A stretch of DNA of 64,000 nt from Mycoemilia scoparia (GCA_027575805.1 JANBPU010000004.1:1-64000), one strand, 5' to 3'. Shown: positions 12,356 through 24,153, counted from the stretch's first letter. Program-made: numbers and translations. The notes: generated by a model not told the origin, from the sequence alone.

Positions 12356-13605
12356 GCCTCTTCTGACCATACTTTTTATCGACATTGTACATTGTCAATG
12401 CATTCTTTCTTCTTGATCATAGCATGATTTAACTCGGACCTTTTATTAAAGTCTCGGCTACCTTTGAATTTATGAGAAAGAATAAAGAAATTTTTTACCC
12501 GTTCTATTATTAGATTTTTTTGGCGGCTAGGAGCGCTTTGGATCTACAAAGTACGTTATGCAATATGCTTGCTATTATACATATTCACCAAACTTGAGAC
12601 GATACGGGTTTTGGCTGGCCATCATCTCCGAGTTGTACTATTCACAGCCAGGCGAAAAAAAGAGCCAAGTCCATACCTTGGCCAAAATTTACTATAGCAG
12701 TGGTGTGTAAATGTAGAAACACAACCAGACCACCATGAAGCCAGGAACAAGATTGACCAATTATTCACCTTCAATCCCAAATCCAATAATGATGACACTT
12801 GTAGTAGACAACGCACACACTCTCACTCACTCACTCACACTAACATCAAACAAAAAAGTCCATACATAATGTGGAGTAAGTCTTCCTAATCAAGCCTTGG
12901 TTGATATTCTTAAAACTACAGTGCAAAAGACTCCTGGTTGTATCCAGGTTCATCATCTCCAAAGATTGCATTGGTTGGCTGTACCTATTAGATTCTTGGC
13001 ATCACCCAAAAAGGAATCCTATGATGCAATTGAGAGCTTTGTGGATATTGGGCAACTCTTGGCCCTTCACTCCATACACACCCACGCACACCAAACAGAT
13101 ATTTGCCACTATAATCGCTTTAAGCACGCATACACTATGCTCTGTCATATCTTTAGCACGCTTTATTTGGCCTTTACTTCAATAGTACAAAATGATCTCC
13201 TATCCTTGCATAGCCCTGGCTCTCGCATAGATCTATAAACAAGTAAGTTTGAGAAAACTGGTTATTAGCTGCTGCTCCTGATTCTACTGCCACACAAACG
13301 TTTTCTCCCACCTTACAATTCCTGCCTTTTCCTCCTCTTTCTCATAAATCACCACCAACCACAACTTCCTTTCCATTTCTCCTCCCCTCGTCCTCTCTTT
13401 TCTTTCACTATTTTCTATATCCGTTGGCTGCGGATTTGATTTGTATTATTTTTCTCATTTTGTGTATTTTTAAAAGACAAACATTCTTGTCTCAATAATT
13501 TACATACACCCTACAATTATATATATATATTATCTGCCAAAACAATACCTTTCGGTGCTACATAAATATATATAAGTAGATAGATAGAAGAGTTACTTTT
13601 AAACG
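12356..13605. other. 1.25 kb spacer upstream of the mannosyltransferase
   Basis: Contains a CACT tetranucleotide tract at about 12821-12840, pyrimidine-rich DNA at 13300-13420 and a TATA-rich leader at about 13517-13590. An ATG at 12869 (short uORF, six codons) is followed by GTAAGT at 12875, so it could be an upstream exon. No protein evidence supports that. No other gene seen. Confidence 0.4.
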
Positions 13606-14817
13606 ATGTGGTCGAGAAACTGGACAAAGATAGCCATCGGCCTTGGACTTTTAGTTCTTGCTGTCTTTACGATTTCTAAGTTTGAACAGGTTATTCAGTT
13701 AACAAGCAATCTTCAGTCCTCATCTACTGTTATCACTAACCCTGGAAAGAATAATCTCGATCAGAATGGCAGTAATAATAATAATAATAATGTTAATCAA
13801 GATAAGTCACTGTTACATGGCAACGCCACTTCATCAAACGGTCACAGCTCAGAACTTTTGAATGCCGCCATTGTCTCCCTTGTCCGAAACGAAAACCTAG
13901 AAGGCATCAGAAGAACAATTCGACAAGTAGAAGACCGTTTTAACAAAAACTACGGATATCGCTATATATTACTTAATGACGTCCCATTCACTGATCATTT
14001 CAAGAAACGTGTCCAAGCCATAGTCAATCGGCCCATAGAATTCGGACTGCTTGACAAAGAATCCTGGGGATATTCGCCATATGTTGAGGAAGAAATCGTC
14101 AAACAAAAGCTAAAAGAAAACAAAGACAAGTATATATATGGCGAGAGTCTGAGCTACAGATTTATGTGTCGATTCCAATCGGGATTTATCCACAAGCACC
14201 CGCTACTCAAGGACCTGGACTTCTATTGGCGCATTGAGCCCGATGTCGACTACTATTGTGAAATGCCCTACGATCCTTTCAAACTAATGAAAGACAACAA
14301 ATACAAGTATGGATTCAACATCGCTCCCCCAGAAAAATCAGAAACCGTCAAGACTCTGTGGAAAACCACAAGAGAATGGATCAAGGATAATATTGATCTT
14401 TTGCCTGAAAAGAGCTTTGCTTCGCTTATTTTGAACGAAAAGAATGAGTATAATATGTGCCACTTTTGGTCCAATTTCGAGATTGTTGATCTTTCATTGT
14501 ATCGATCACCTGCTTATGAATCATATTTCCAGCATCTCGATAGGGCTGGCGGGTTCTTTTATGAACGGTGGGGCGATGCTCCAATTCACTCGATTGCTGC
14601 TGCCCTGTTTTTGACAAAAGACCAGATTCATTGGTATGAAGATGTCGGATACCATCATCCTGGCTACGAACACTGTCCCATTCCCGAAGAACTTAATAAT
14701 AAATGTCTTTGTAATGTTGATAAATCTTTCACTAAAAATTCACATTGCCAGAGAATGTATAAAGAACAAAAGGATATTACCAGAGACGAGTTACTCAAAC
14801 GGTTAAATATCATTTAA
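13606..14817 (+). CDS. GT15 alpha-1,2-mannosyltransferase (Kre2/Mnt1/Ktr family)
   Basis: Adds alpha-1,2-linked mannose from GDP-mannose to O- and N-glycans of cell wall and secreted proteins in the Golgi. A single exon of 403 aa, close to the family's 400-450. It has type II topology: a short cytosolic tail, one membrane anchor at about residues 9-26, a Ser/Asn-rich stem (about 35-85), then the catalytic domain. Family motifs include AAIVSLVRNENL, YRFMCRFQSGFIHKHPLL, YWRIEPDVDYYCE (metal/donor-binding region), FFYERWGDAPIHSIAAAL and the signature YHHPGYEHCP. The start follows a TATA-rich leader. Whether it is closer to Kre2 or to a Ktr paralogue cannot be decided by eye. Confidence 0.95.
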   Translation: MWSRNWTKIAIGLGLLVLAVFTISKFEQVIQLTSNLQSSSTVITNPGKNNLDQNGSNNNNNNVNQDKSLLHGNATSSNGHSSELLNAAIVSLVRNENLEGIRRTIRQVEDRFNKNYGYRYILLNDVPFTDHFKKRVQAIVNRPIEFGLLDKESWGYSPYVEEEIVKQKLKENKDKYIYGESLSYRFMCRFQSGFIHKHPLLKDLDFYWRIEPDVDYYCEMPYDPFKLMKDNKYKYGFNIAPPEKSETVKTLWKTTREWIKDNIDLLPEKSFASLILNEKNEYNMCHFWSNFEIVDLSLYRSPAYESYFQHLDRAGGFFYERWGDAPIHSIAAALFLTKDQIHWYEDVGYHHPGYEHCPIPEELNNKCLCNVDKSFTKNSHCQRMYKEQKDITRDELLKRLNII

Positions 14818-15454
14818 TGTTCTCTCTCTTTTGTGTGTTTGTATGCATTTGCTTTTAGAACTTTATCACACTTTCTTTTTTTTATTTCAAGATTATTCAC
14901 CAAAAAAACATCATCATCATCATCATCATCTTTAGAAACATCTTACATGTTGCTTTTACAATAACAACTTAGTGTTTATCTATTCGGGTTTGTTTGGCTA
15001 TAAAGAATAGAATGAATAGGAGGAGGAGGCTATCAAGCAACTGATCCGCATTTCTTTCCAATAATCTAAAACCCAGATTTTATGATCAAAACAGCCAAAG
15101 TCAATTGTCGTTATTTTGACTTTTTGAAAACATACAGTCACAAATCCCAAACACAACTAAAATAACTGTGCTTGTGCAATGCTTCCCTGGCACGCGAATT
15201 TGCCTTATTTTTATTTCTCATTACTTTTTTTGATAAACTCTAAGCGGATATATTCCAACTACTAATATTTGTTCCTCATACAGCATTTTTACCCAAAGGA
15301 ACGAAATATATAGAACAGCATAGCATAGACCCGCCTTGAGACGCAGATATATATATATATACACGAAAGAAACAAACAGAGTAGTAGTATTTGTGAATTG
15401 CCTACTAACTTACGCACACCTTAGATAGTAACAGGGGAGGGTCAAAGAAAAAAC
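14818..15454. other. Spacer between the mannosyltransferase and FYR-protein genes
   Basis: Includes (CAT)n at about 14910-14931, a GGAGGA tract near 15018 and a TA-rich leader with (TA)n at about 15347-15361 just upstream of the next gene. No gene seen. Confidence 0.4.
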
Positions 15455-18020
15455 ATGCTAAGCGAATACGAAAAACAACGACTAGAGAACATTAGGCAGA
15501 ATGCAGAATTACTCAAATCGCTTGGGTTGGCTGAACAACATCCTGCTGATAGCGTAGGAGGAGGAGGAATAGGAAGGGCAAGTGCGCAAAATAAACGAAG
15601 AGTAAGTATCCTTTATCTCTCTCTCTCTCTCTCTCTCTTTATCTTTACACATTCTACATACATTTTATCAATGCCTCTTTATGGCTCTCTGCAAGGAATC
15701 CTTTTGCCCTGCATTATCATCTCTGCTTTTTATTCGAGTTATCCCAAAACACCCTACTAGAAGAGACAGCACCACGCAATTATTTATCCTGTAGATAGAA
15801 AATAGCAAAATCATGCGCAGGGATTGTGTTAGATTATCCTTCCGCTGCATGAATGAGGTATTCCTGACTGATTGATTGTGGTAGTTAGTAGTGGTGGTGG
15901 TGATAAGCCCATGCCGTTGTTGTTTATTATACCGTTACCTATGGATAGATAATTTGTCGGATTGCAGGTCGCCCCCACTCTCACATACACAAGCTACCAC
16001 AAGCAACAATGCAATACATATTAGCAAAACCTTGGTCGATGCGCACATTATAGGAACATCTCTCTACAAATTATCGTGAATGGATAGAGAATATACCTGG
16101 CGATGTCATTTATTTGCTACAGAACATAGTCCATATGGAAGGCTATTTTTGAAGGGCTAAATTAATACTATCAATGATAATATAGACTGGTGGCCAGTAT
16201 GCTATGATGAAGCTAGTCTACTGGTAAAAATTAGTGGCCCTTTAAAAATAACTACCCATATGGGTAATAATTTTTGAGGGCGAATATGTATAGGGGTAAT
16301 CGCAGCAAAATGGATGTCCAGTTTTACTAGTAAACTTTCACCCTCCAAAAATTATTGCCCATATGGCGAAATCGAGCCTCCTATGAGATGTGTCTCTAAA
16401 CATACATACAAGGATCGCGGCATATCCTCAACCTACTACCCCTGGCTCTTTTATTGCTTTGCGCTTTGTTATTTGCACATGTGAAATCCACATTACAATA
16501 CCCAATCGTCATAAACCACTGACAAGCACATGCCGTTCGTTTTTCTAACGTCCATGATAGAGGTCATTATCGGCATCGGATGGATCGGTTACGGCATATC
16601 CTAGCGATAACAGTGATCCGGACATCGACGACTATAACCAAGCCAAGAAGCGAATAAAGATTTCTCCTAATAGTAATGGTGGTGGTCACGTTATTTCAAA
16701 GCAGAGAAAGCGATTAAGGGACAACCATGCCGTTCTTTTCCGAAGACAATCACGTAGACTTCAGGGTGAAAAGCCAGAGGTAATAATAACAACAAAACTT
16801 TCTCTACGATATTTCCCTACTCCTCCCCTAGTATTACGACTAATGTGCACACATTCATACACAATTGGGTTGACAAATAAACATATATGCACATATACCA
16901 TGTTTTGTTAATTTGTCAAGCAATTAAGAATAAGCAATGGTAATACTAAGAATTTTGTACTTTTGTGTTTGATATGTGTATGTGGCTAAACCATTGCACC
17001 CCAACCCCATACATACATATCCTCACTCACTCACTCACTCACTCCTTATTTTAAATAAAAACGCACATAGGATCTTTCGGAATTCGAAATTGAGAATGTG
17101 AATCGGGATGGAAAGGAGCCACCCCCAGCAGTATTATTGGAAAAAAGGAGCCAATTTTCTGTTACAGAGGCATTGCAAAAAGTTCAGGAGGTATGTATTG
17201 AAACTATAATATTGGTATTGATTGCAATGTTATGTGTTGGCATAGATTATAGATATAGTATCACTACTACAATTTCTAATCCGATAATAAAAATCTCAAG
17301 ACACACACACACACATATGTATACTTACTATATACATATATCTGTAAATATAACAAATTCGGAATAGATTCAAAATGGGTTAGAACTTCCTTATAAACTG
17401 GGTAGGTAAAATAAACCGATATAAATCAAAATATTTGCAATTAGCGAATATCACCACACCAGCATTCTAAATATCAATCTCAACATGGTTTGCTGACGTA
17501 GAGAGCATCGGCACGACAATTTTATCACTCGGCTCAATCGTAACAGGAAGGAATGCCAAAAAATACTGGAGTAATTGGAGTTGTATGTATCGGCATCCAT
17601 ATCCTGTAGGATACAAGGCATCCAAACCCCACTTTAACCAGCAATTCTATATGGAGATCGAGAAGGGAGATCAAGGCCCGATATTTGTTGTGTGGGCTGG
17701 AAACAGTGGCACGAAATGGCGTGGCCATACTCCAACACAGCCTTGGACTAAAGCATGTCTTCGGTACTCGTCCAAATCCACTAGAGTCAGTGGCCCCTTG
17801 GTAAGCCAGCTGTTTCTTCTAGGTTCCTGAAAGCATAAATATATGCCTTTGTTTCACACTATAATGCTAAATATTGATCATTTTGTTGTGATAGTTTTTT
17901 GGGTTTTCGGACCCTATAACCCAGACACTTATAAGCTCTTTGGATGGATATCAAGAATGGGATGATGTTCAAAAGAGCTCGGAAAAAGACAGCAACGATG
18001 GTGATAATAATAATGAATGA
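15455..18020 (+). CDS. FYRN/FYRC-domain nuclear protein, TBRG1-like
   Basis: Likely chromatin or transcription regulator; FYR domains occur in TBRG1 and in MLL-type methyltransferases, where FYRN and FYRC fold as one unit. Six exons are proposed (15455-15601, 16561-16779, 17071-17190, 17368-17401, 17502-17800, 17895-18020) and keep frame to give 314 aa. The N-terminal half is polar and basic, with a probable nuclear signal (KQRKRLRDN, FRRQSRRL). FYRN: LPYKL, then LGSIV, then YPVGYKASK, then the FYM-EIE strand. FYRC: GPIFVVW, then SGPLFFGFSDPITQTLI. The tail is Asp/Asn-rich. Intron 1 (959 nt) contains two terminal-inverted-repeat elements. The first acceptor and the 34-nt exon 4 are the least certain boundaries. 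Biological role in fungi is unknown to me. Confidence 0.8.
16131..16263. mobile_element. TIR element copy 1 (non-autonomous, MITE-like)
   Basis: The left end CCATATGGAAGGCTATTTTT continuing GAAGGGC is mirrored by the right end GCCC/TTTAAAAATAACTACCCATATGG, with about 80 bp of AT-rich interior. It lies in intron 1 of the FYR gene. Its right terminus CCCATATGGG also serves as the left terminus of the next copy. No coding capacity. Confidence 0.65.
16255..16366. mobile_element. TIR element copy 2 (subtype A)
   Basis: Begins CCCATATGGGTAATAATTTT and ends with the reverse complement ending ATTGCCCATATGG. Its interior in reverse orientation (GTTTACTAGTAAAACTGG, then ACATCCATTTTGCTG) matches the copy at 41911-42034 almost base for base. 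The two therefore descend from one element rather than sharing only the termini. Confidence 0.75.
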
Positions 18021-18435
18021 TGTTTTGATCCACAGTTTTATATTATATTGATAATACTATTTATCTTACCTATCCCTTGTGTATACTCGACTTTAAATAA
18101 ACACCAATCCAAATCAGCATGTAGATATAATTAGTTTTATATTATATTTGAAAGTCTAAATTTTATTTTATTGTTTTTTGTATGAAAAAAGAATCAGATC
18201 TGTGAATATGGCAAGGTTTCGCTACTAGTAGACGAATGTGAAATAGGCAGAAATGGCGGGCTCTCATCCGATTTTGGCCCAAACATCAGATACTTTATAG
18301 GCAATTCCTCGAGACCCACCAATTTGCCCAAAGCCTTGTGAACTATCATCATATCATATCATATAAACTATAAACAACACCCTAAGCTATTAATACTACG
18401 AACACGATCGTTGTTCGAAACCTCAAATTGAGATT
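18021..18435. other. Convergent 3' spacer between the FYR and RAB5IF-like genes
   Basis: Holds 3' UTR-like AT-rich DNA and one copy of a second dispersed repeat (18245-18343, listed separately). No gene seen. Confidence 0.4.
18245..18343 (+). repeat. Second dispersed repeat, copy a
   Basis: About 100 bp aligning with 51225-51322 on the same strand. Shared blocks are AGGCA(G/A)AAAT, CTCAT, CGGCCCAA-type sequence, CTCCTGGGGACC-like sequence and the identical TTTGCCCAAAGCCTTGTGAA. No terminal inverted repeat or coding potential was seen, so the class is unknown. Confidence 0.6.
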
Positions 18436-18885
18436 TTAGCCATGAACCCAGGTATAGAAACTAACCCAAGACACCATAAATATCGCAGAAGCAGGACCAA
18501 ACGATTCACCAAAGATTTCCATTTTGCCACCATACTCTTCACCATCATGACCCAAATAATTTGTCATATAAATCGACACACCAAATACACTGACAACAAA
18601 GTATGTGATAATCGACCCGATGCCCTTGAATCCCAATATCCCGTAGACTGTTCCTAGGGCTAGTGATCCGATAATAAGGATCCAGTAAAAGACGGTTCTT
18701 AATTCATTCTTATCCCACTCTTGGTCTTTTTGCAATGCTTTTTGCCAGAGTGGAATTGTACTTTTGGTGGTTTGTTGCGATGGCTTTTCTGTGGTAGTCG
18801 AAGCAGCACCAGTGCTAGGGCTTGGACTGGCACTAGCTGAAACCCCAGCATGGGGCTTGTGTGTCGTTTGCTTTGGTCGTGGCAT
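18436..18885 (-). CDS. RAB5IF/OPTI-like membrane protein (Rab5ip family)
   Basis: A small ER membrane protein. Its metazoan relative RAB5IF (OPTI) partners TMCO1 in a membrane-protein insertion/translocon complex, and the family also includes EMC6. A single exon of 149 aa. The first 55 residues are Ser/Thr/Pro-rich and disordered. Then comes WDKNELRTVFYW, two or three hydrophobic segments (about 70-90, 92-112 and 130-147), and the family signature YLGHDGEEYGG before the last segment ending FYTWVHG. The RAB5IF-type EEYGG motif makes it closer to RAB5IF than to EMC6. Its promoter lies at 18886-19000. The start is the only ATG preceding the conserved core. Confidence 0.88.
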   Translation of the reverse strand: MPRPKQTTHKPHAGVSASASPSPSTGAASTTTEKPSQQTTKSTIPLWQKALQKDQEWDKNELRTVFYWILIIGSLALGTVYGILGFKGIGSIITYFVVSVFGVSIYMTNYLGHDGEEYGGKMEIFGESFGPASAIFMVSWVSFYTWVHG

Positions 18886-20203
18886 TATGTTGTTGTGATA
18901 CTATAAAAGCGATTTATCAAAAGAAGATATCAGCCATATAAAGCGATCTAGTGATAAACATTACTTGCTGAGTTATTGATTTGGCGGTGCTAATAAAATA
19001 TATATCTGGATTATGGGAAATCAGATATCAATAGAGCTGAAGTTACTGCTGTTACTGATGCTGCTGCTGCTGTTGTTGTTGTTGTATTGTCATGAATAGA
19101 CTTTATCTCTACAAACATACCTTTAATAGGATCTCCATTCATGTTCAAACTTTATAAAGACATTGTTAGTTAGTTAATTAGCTAGTCACTTTAGATAACA
19201 TTGGCAAAACAGTACAATACCATTTTGACACAAGAACCATTCGAATGAGTTTGTAAACTAAAAGCGCTCAAGGCTTGTTTTTAGATCTCAAACACAAGCT
19301 GCATCAACAGTATATTACTATAGCGATATTGAATGAATAGCTCCTACTTTAGAAAAAAGCTATGTACACAAATATCGCTCTCCAATTGAGATACCAAAGA
19401 TCCTGCTGGCGATGCATGCCAAAAAACATGAAACAAAAATCAGACCAAAGGGGTCATTTATTTTTTATAAAAAAAAGTCAAGGTGGTCAAAGCGCGCTTT
19501 GGATCGAGTATTGTGGCTGTAGAGCGATGGTGGTATCCAGTTTCCCTGTTTCTTCCAATCTCTCTCTCTCTCTTTATTCTACCCCTTAAATCCAACATTG
19601 CTATTGCTGCACAAATCAATAGAATCTTTAAAGCTAAAGAGACAAGGAATTGACACTATTTTTTATCTGAAACCACCAGCAGCAGCAGCAGCAACAACAA
19701 CAACAACAGAGTCTTTACAAATCTATAAGCAACCACAAGAGAGCGTGAGTGCAATAGAAATGCTTAAGAAGGGACCTTTGTCTGTCACCACCAGTTCTAT
19801 TACCATTGTATTTCACTGAGAAAACACACAAGACCACCACCACCACCACCAAAAAAAAGAAAGCAGGGGTCTGCACATTGCTTTGTATGTGTGACTTGTT
19901 ATCAAATATGTACATCTAACCGACAGGTTATAGTTGATTCTAGCACATGTCAAAAGAAAACCTTAAAATATATTAGCCCTGTTCAATTATAATTGTAGAA
20001 GCAACAGCAGCAGCAGTAGTGGAGAGAGGAAGAAGAAGATGCAATTAACGCAAAAGATTCCGATTTAGTACATATCTAGGAAAATGTCGTAACGGCAACT
20101 AGAAAAAGTTGTAGAAAGAACAAAGGATATAATGCAGACAGCATGTGTATCTGTGTGTGTGTGTGCGTAAGAACTAGAGTCAAGAAAATAACTTTACAAC
20201 CTA

Positions 20204-20226
20204 CAGCAGCAGCAGCAGCAGCAGCA
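20204..20226. repeat. (CAG)n microsatellite
   Basis: Seven or so CAG units within the gene-free region upstream of PCK1. It appears non-coding, unlike the Gln runs inside LST8. Confidence 0.85.
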
Positions 20227-21800
20227 TCAAGTGGTAAATTAGATAGAAATAGAGAAAAAGTACTAGTTGCTTTAATAGCTGTGATGGATAGTATTAGGAT
20301 CCCGAACGGGTGATTTACATTACAGAAAATCATATATAGTCCGGATAAGTATGCAAGGACCAAGCTGTCTGTCTTTCTTAGCAGTGCTCTCAGTAACTGG
20401 AAATAGGTGCACACTGCTTCTGCTTCTGCTACTACTACCACAATCCTTCTACAATGGTAATACAAGTAGAATAAAATAGGGGGTATTGAATATCCAACAA
20501 CACAATCGAAAGAACCACAAAAACTGCTCCTCATGGAGAGCATTGTGGATAGAATTCCATGTCTTGTGCATTATTGGCACTAGATAACACACACACACAC
20601 AGACAGACAATGGCGACGGTCTCTTGAGCCCAAGCCGTTCGTGACTACCAATATCTGTGCATTTACATGAGAGCACAGCAGCTTCAAAGCATGGCCCTAC
20701 ATTATATCACATATCCGTCACAAAAGAGGTCGTGGAGAACGAGGACGGGTGGATATGCAAACGAAATAATACACAATCGGGCTTCGGATAGCTGGCCTAA
20801 AAATAAGGAGAGCACGAATCGGCCATAGAGCGGGTGGTAGCCGAATATCGCAAGAACAGGATAAAATGGGCTGGCTCTCTATGGTGGTTACTGCTGCTTG
20901 ATAGGATAATAGAGCAGAATGAATTAGGAGTGATGATGATGGTACAGTATTGTTAAGCCTCTCTTCTCCATGACCACCTCTAATGGCATGATTATGATGA
21001 TGAGGCCTCGTCCCCCCTGTTTCAGACTTTGTTTGGCAAAAAAGATATCAAACAAGAATTTGCTTCAGCACTCAATCAACAGCGAGTAATTGCATTGCAC
21101 GTTTAATCTTTGGATGATACGCACACACTCGTTTGCACAAGCCATGCTGGTGGCACATGCCAGCCGACTCTCGCTCTCTCTCTTTCCTCCCCAAAAAGAA
21201 CTGCAGCAGCAGCAGCAGGGGAAGAACCATAAGGAGCTCCTGACTCACGGATTAAAGTGGTTACTTTGCTCTCCAGCAGTAGTCTCCTGGTGATGGAGAA
21301 AAGCCAGCATGAGATGCTATAGAGAAATGTCGGAGAGGGGAGAGAGGCATGGAATTGTGGCGGCCCCTTGTCAATGTGCGGGTCGCAAAGAAATCCCCAC
21401 CCCCACTGCCGGCACCAGCATTATCACGCCATTACTAGCGCGTTTGTTTGAGTGTTCCACTGGAACAGCAGTGTGATACAGGGAGAAATGAATGTGATGA
21501 TGATATCAGCCAGCAATTATTGGGCTCTGCTGCTGCTGCTGCTGGCCCGTGCACAGCTTTTGTCTTTGTGGAAAAAAGGGGCAAATTCTTTGTCGATCTG
21601 GTTGAGCTTTCAACTGGGAGAACGTGCGCGCCCTTTTGTGTGTGTGTGTGTGTGAGCAAGAGTGACCATAAATGACTATTAACTGTGTTGCTGTAGGGAG
21701 CAAGCAGTATGGTGGTGGCTCATGGCAGAGCCAGCACCAACAACAGGCGATCTTGGCGCTCTTTAATGGGTAATTTACATGGCCCACGCCGCAGATACAA

Positions 21801-21914
21801 CATACACACATGGGCGATTATTTTGAAGGGCTAAGGGCAGTGTATACATACGTGACCATATGGGCTGGCCTGCTGGCAAAACCAGCCCTTCAAAAATAAC
21901 GATCCACACGTATG
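21801..21914. mobile_element. TIR element copy 3
   Basis: The left end CATGGGCGATTATTTTGAAG continuing GGCT mirrors the right end AGCCCTTCAAAAATAACGAT continuing CCACACGTATG. The interior holds a second small inverted repeat (GGGCTGG...CCAGCCC). It is the most diverged copy internally and sits about 1.4 kb upstream of PCK1. Confidence 0.6.
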
Positions 21915-23050
21915 CAAAGTGGAATGTGCGTTGGTCCTCGTACTCTGGCTCTGGCTCCTAACCCAGCCCCACTCGCGTCCATTGGCCTGGTCAGTAGGAA
22001 GAACAAAATCGGAAAGGAGAATTCATTCTTTGCTGGTGTCTTCTGACGCAGTGGAACCGGAGGGGGTAGTGGTGGTAATGGCGGCAGGGGCGGTGGCGGT
22101 GTGATGTTCTAGGAGAGACTGGCTGCAATGATGGGGTCCGGACGAAACTATAATGGCGGTGACGACTATGCAGACGGGTGCGTACGTGTAGGCGTGTAGG
22201 AGAGCACAATGTAAGCCTGCAAACCCTAACCGGGACCCCGCGGCGAAGACGACCCACATATACGTACGGACACAAGGGTTAGAGAAATAGTATACGGGGC
22301 GGCGTGCCGCCTGTCTCTGTCTCTGTATTGCAACAGCAAGATAAGAAGCACGGGGCACATCGCCGCTCTCTCTATCATTCTACATGTGGCAGCTAGGCGA
22401 CTGGTTAGTTGCCACCACGTAAGATTATGTTCTGACTAGTCGTGGTGGCCCGTGCTCTCGGTCGACAGCCAGCTGGTGCATCCAATCGCTGTTTAAGTCA
22501 GAAAGGGCAGCAGCCTATTTGACTGTGGCGATCGCTTAGTCTTCTGCGCACCTAGTCAGTAGTCAGAGTGTGTGAGAGATAATGCATGCGGGGCCCTTGG
22601 TTATCATGCGCCTGTCTCCCTAACACACACACACACACCATCCAAGCAGTTTGCAATCCACCCGTAAAATTGCGCGCTTGCAGGCGTGTGATGGCGTGCC
22701 CGTCTATATGGACGAAGCGCTGCTGCTGGTATGGAGAGATTTGCTAACTTGTCGATCCTGGAAAAGGGAAACTGAGGAGGATATTTTCCATGGCTGTAGC
22801 GGTGAATCCGGTTAGTCGGCCCTCCCTCCCTTACATTTTCACCACCCTAACACTTCCTCATGCATGTGGCCATGGCTCGCCCACAAGCTGTTCTGAGCCA
22901 TGATGAGTGGCTAGCTAAATTTATTATCAGGTGTCCCGCTTTCCACAAAAAAAACCTGAAACAGTGTTGCGGAAGTATTCGGGCGCCTCTGCCATTTCTT
23001 GACCCGGCTCACCCGAGGTCCTTACCCGGAGGTATTAGCTTTGAGTTTGG

Positions 23051-23064
23051 TATATAAAGACCCA
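23051..23064 (+). promoter_or_regulatory. PCK1 TATA box
   Basis: TATATAAAGACCCA, 232 nt before the PCK1 ATG. The same 14 bases occur in the promoter of the CoA ligase-like gene (63648-63661, minus strand). The preceding 40 bp contain the CCGG-bearing segments CACCCGAGG and TTACCCGGAGG, which could be zinc-cluster factor sites. Confidence 0.6.
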
Positions 23065-23295
23065 AGGATTTCTCTAGTCTTTGGGACCTTTGAATCACAC
23101 TACCACAGCTCAATTCTATCCTTCTCTCCCCCTTTATCTCTCTCAAACCTTGTTGCCACATCAACAACAACAACAACAACAGCAGCAGCCTACTAGTTTT
23201 GCTATAGCTACACCGGTCCAAGCGCTTCATCAATCTACTGCACCCTCTTAATCTAGCACACACACACACACATACATACACACATATCAATCACA

Positions 23296-24120
23296 ATGTT
23301 GCGTGGAATCAACGAGCCCGAAGTTTTGCCTCACCTCGAATCTCTCCAATTCGATACCTCCAACCTTCTCTTCAAGAGGAATCTTGCCGTCTCTGAGCTC
23401 TACCACGATGCTCTCCGGGACGAGGCCGGCTCTACTCTCTCTTCTGCCGGCGCCCTGATCGCTTTCTCTGGCGAAAAGACTGGCCGCTCTCCTCGCGATA
23501 AGCGCATTGTTGACGAGGCATTGACCCGCGACGATGTCTGGTGGGGCCCTGTCAACACAAAGCTTCCCCCCAAGTCCTTTGAAATCAACCGCAAGCGCGC
23601 CGTGGACTACCTCAACACCCGCGAAAATGTCTACATCCTCGATGGCTACGCCGGCTGGGATCCCAAGTACCGCCTCAAGGTCCGTGTCATCTGTGCTCGC
23701 CCCTACCACGCGCTCTTCATGCACAACATGCTTATCCGCCCATCTCGCGAAGAGCTCGAGAACTTTGGCCAGCCAGACTTCACAATCATCAATGCCGGCC
23801 AGTTCCCTGCCAACCCATTGACCGAGGGAATCACCAGCAAGACCTCCGTTGCCTTGAGCTTCGAGAACCGCCAGATGGTCATTCTTGGCACTGAATACGC
23901 TGGTGAGATGAAGAAGGGTATCTTCACTGTCATGCACTACTACATGCCCAAGGCTGGCGTCCTTTCCCTCCACTCCTCTGCCAATGTCGGACCCAGCGGA
24001 AACGTCTCTCTCTTCTTCGGTCTCTCTGGAACCGGCAAGACCACCTTGTCTGCTGACCCCCGCCGCGCTTTGATTGGTGACGACGAGCACTGTTGGTCAG
24101 ATGATGGTGTCTTCAACATT

Positions 24121-24153
<33 letters not shown>

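Larger units (their letters stand above)
18886..23295. other. 4.4 kb gene-free region upstream of PCK1
   Basis: I find no convincing gene on either strand; open frames here translate microsatellites (CAG, CA, CT) or shuffled composition. Contents: CAG/CAA tracts at 19677-19700 and 20204-20226, CA tracts near 20151-20166, 20588-20602, 21640-21655 and 22623-22640, one TIR element (21801-21914) and a GC-richer block at about 20650-22860. A perfect 9-bp inverted repeat GCCACCACG (22411-22419) / CGTGGTGGC (22441-22449) lies within that block. Near 21393-21410 is a CCCCACCCCCAC run of the kind bound by Mig1/CreA-type repressors. As the whole region leads into the gluconeogenic gene PCK1, part of it may be an extended control region or a non-coding transcript. 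That is inference. Confidence 0.45.

Noticed and set aside
12869..12889. ATG followed by GTAAGT upstream of the mannosyltransferase as an alternative first exon
   Set aside because: No protein evidence; the start at 13606 already gives a full-length enzyme with membrane anchor. Treated as a possible uORF only.
20076..22358. Multiple overlapping frames (up to 155 codons) in the PCK1 upstream region
   Set aside because: They translate CAG, CA and CT repeats in several frames and strands at once, with long homopolymers and no conserved blocks.
23287..24090. 267-codon open frame antisense to PCK1
   Set aside because: It is the mirror of the strongly codon-biased PCK1 sense strand; C-ending codons remove antisense stops. 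No family resemblance.
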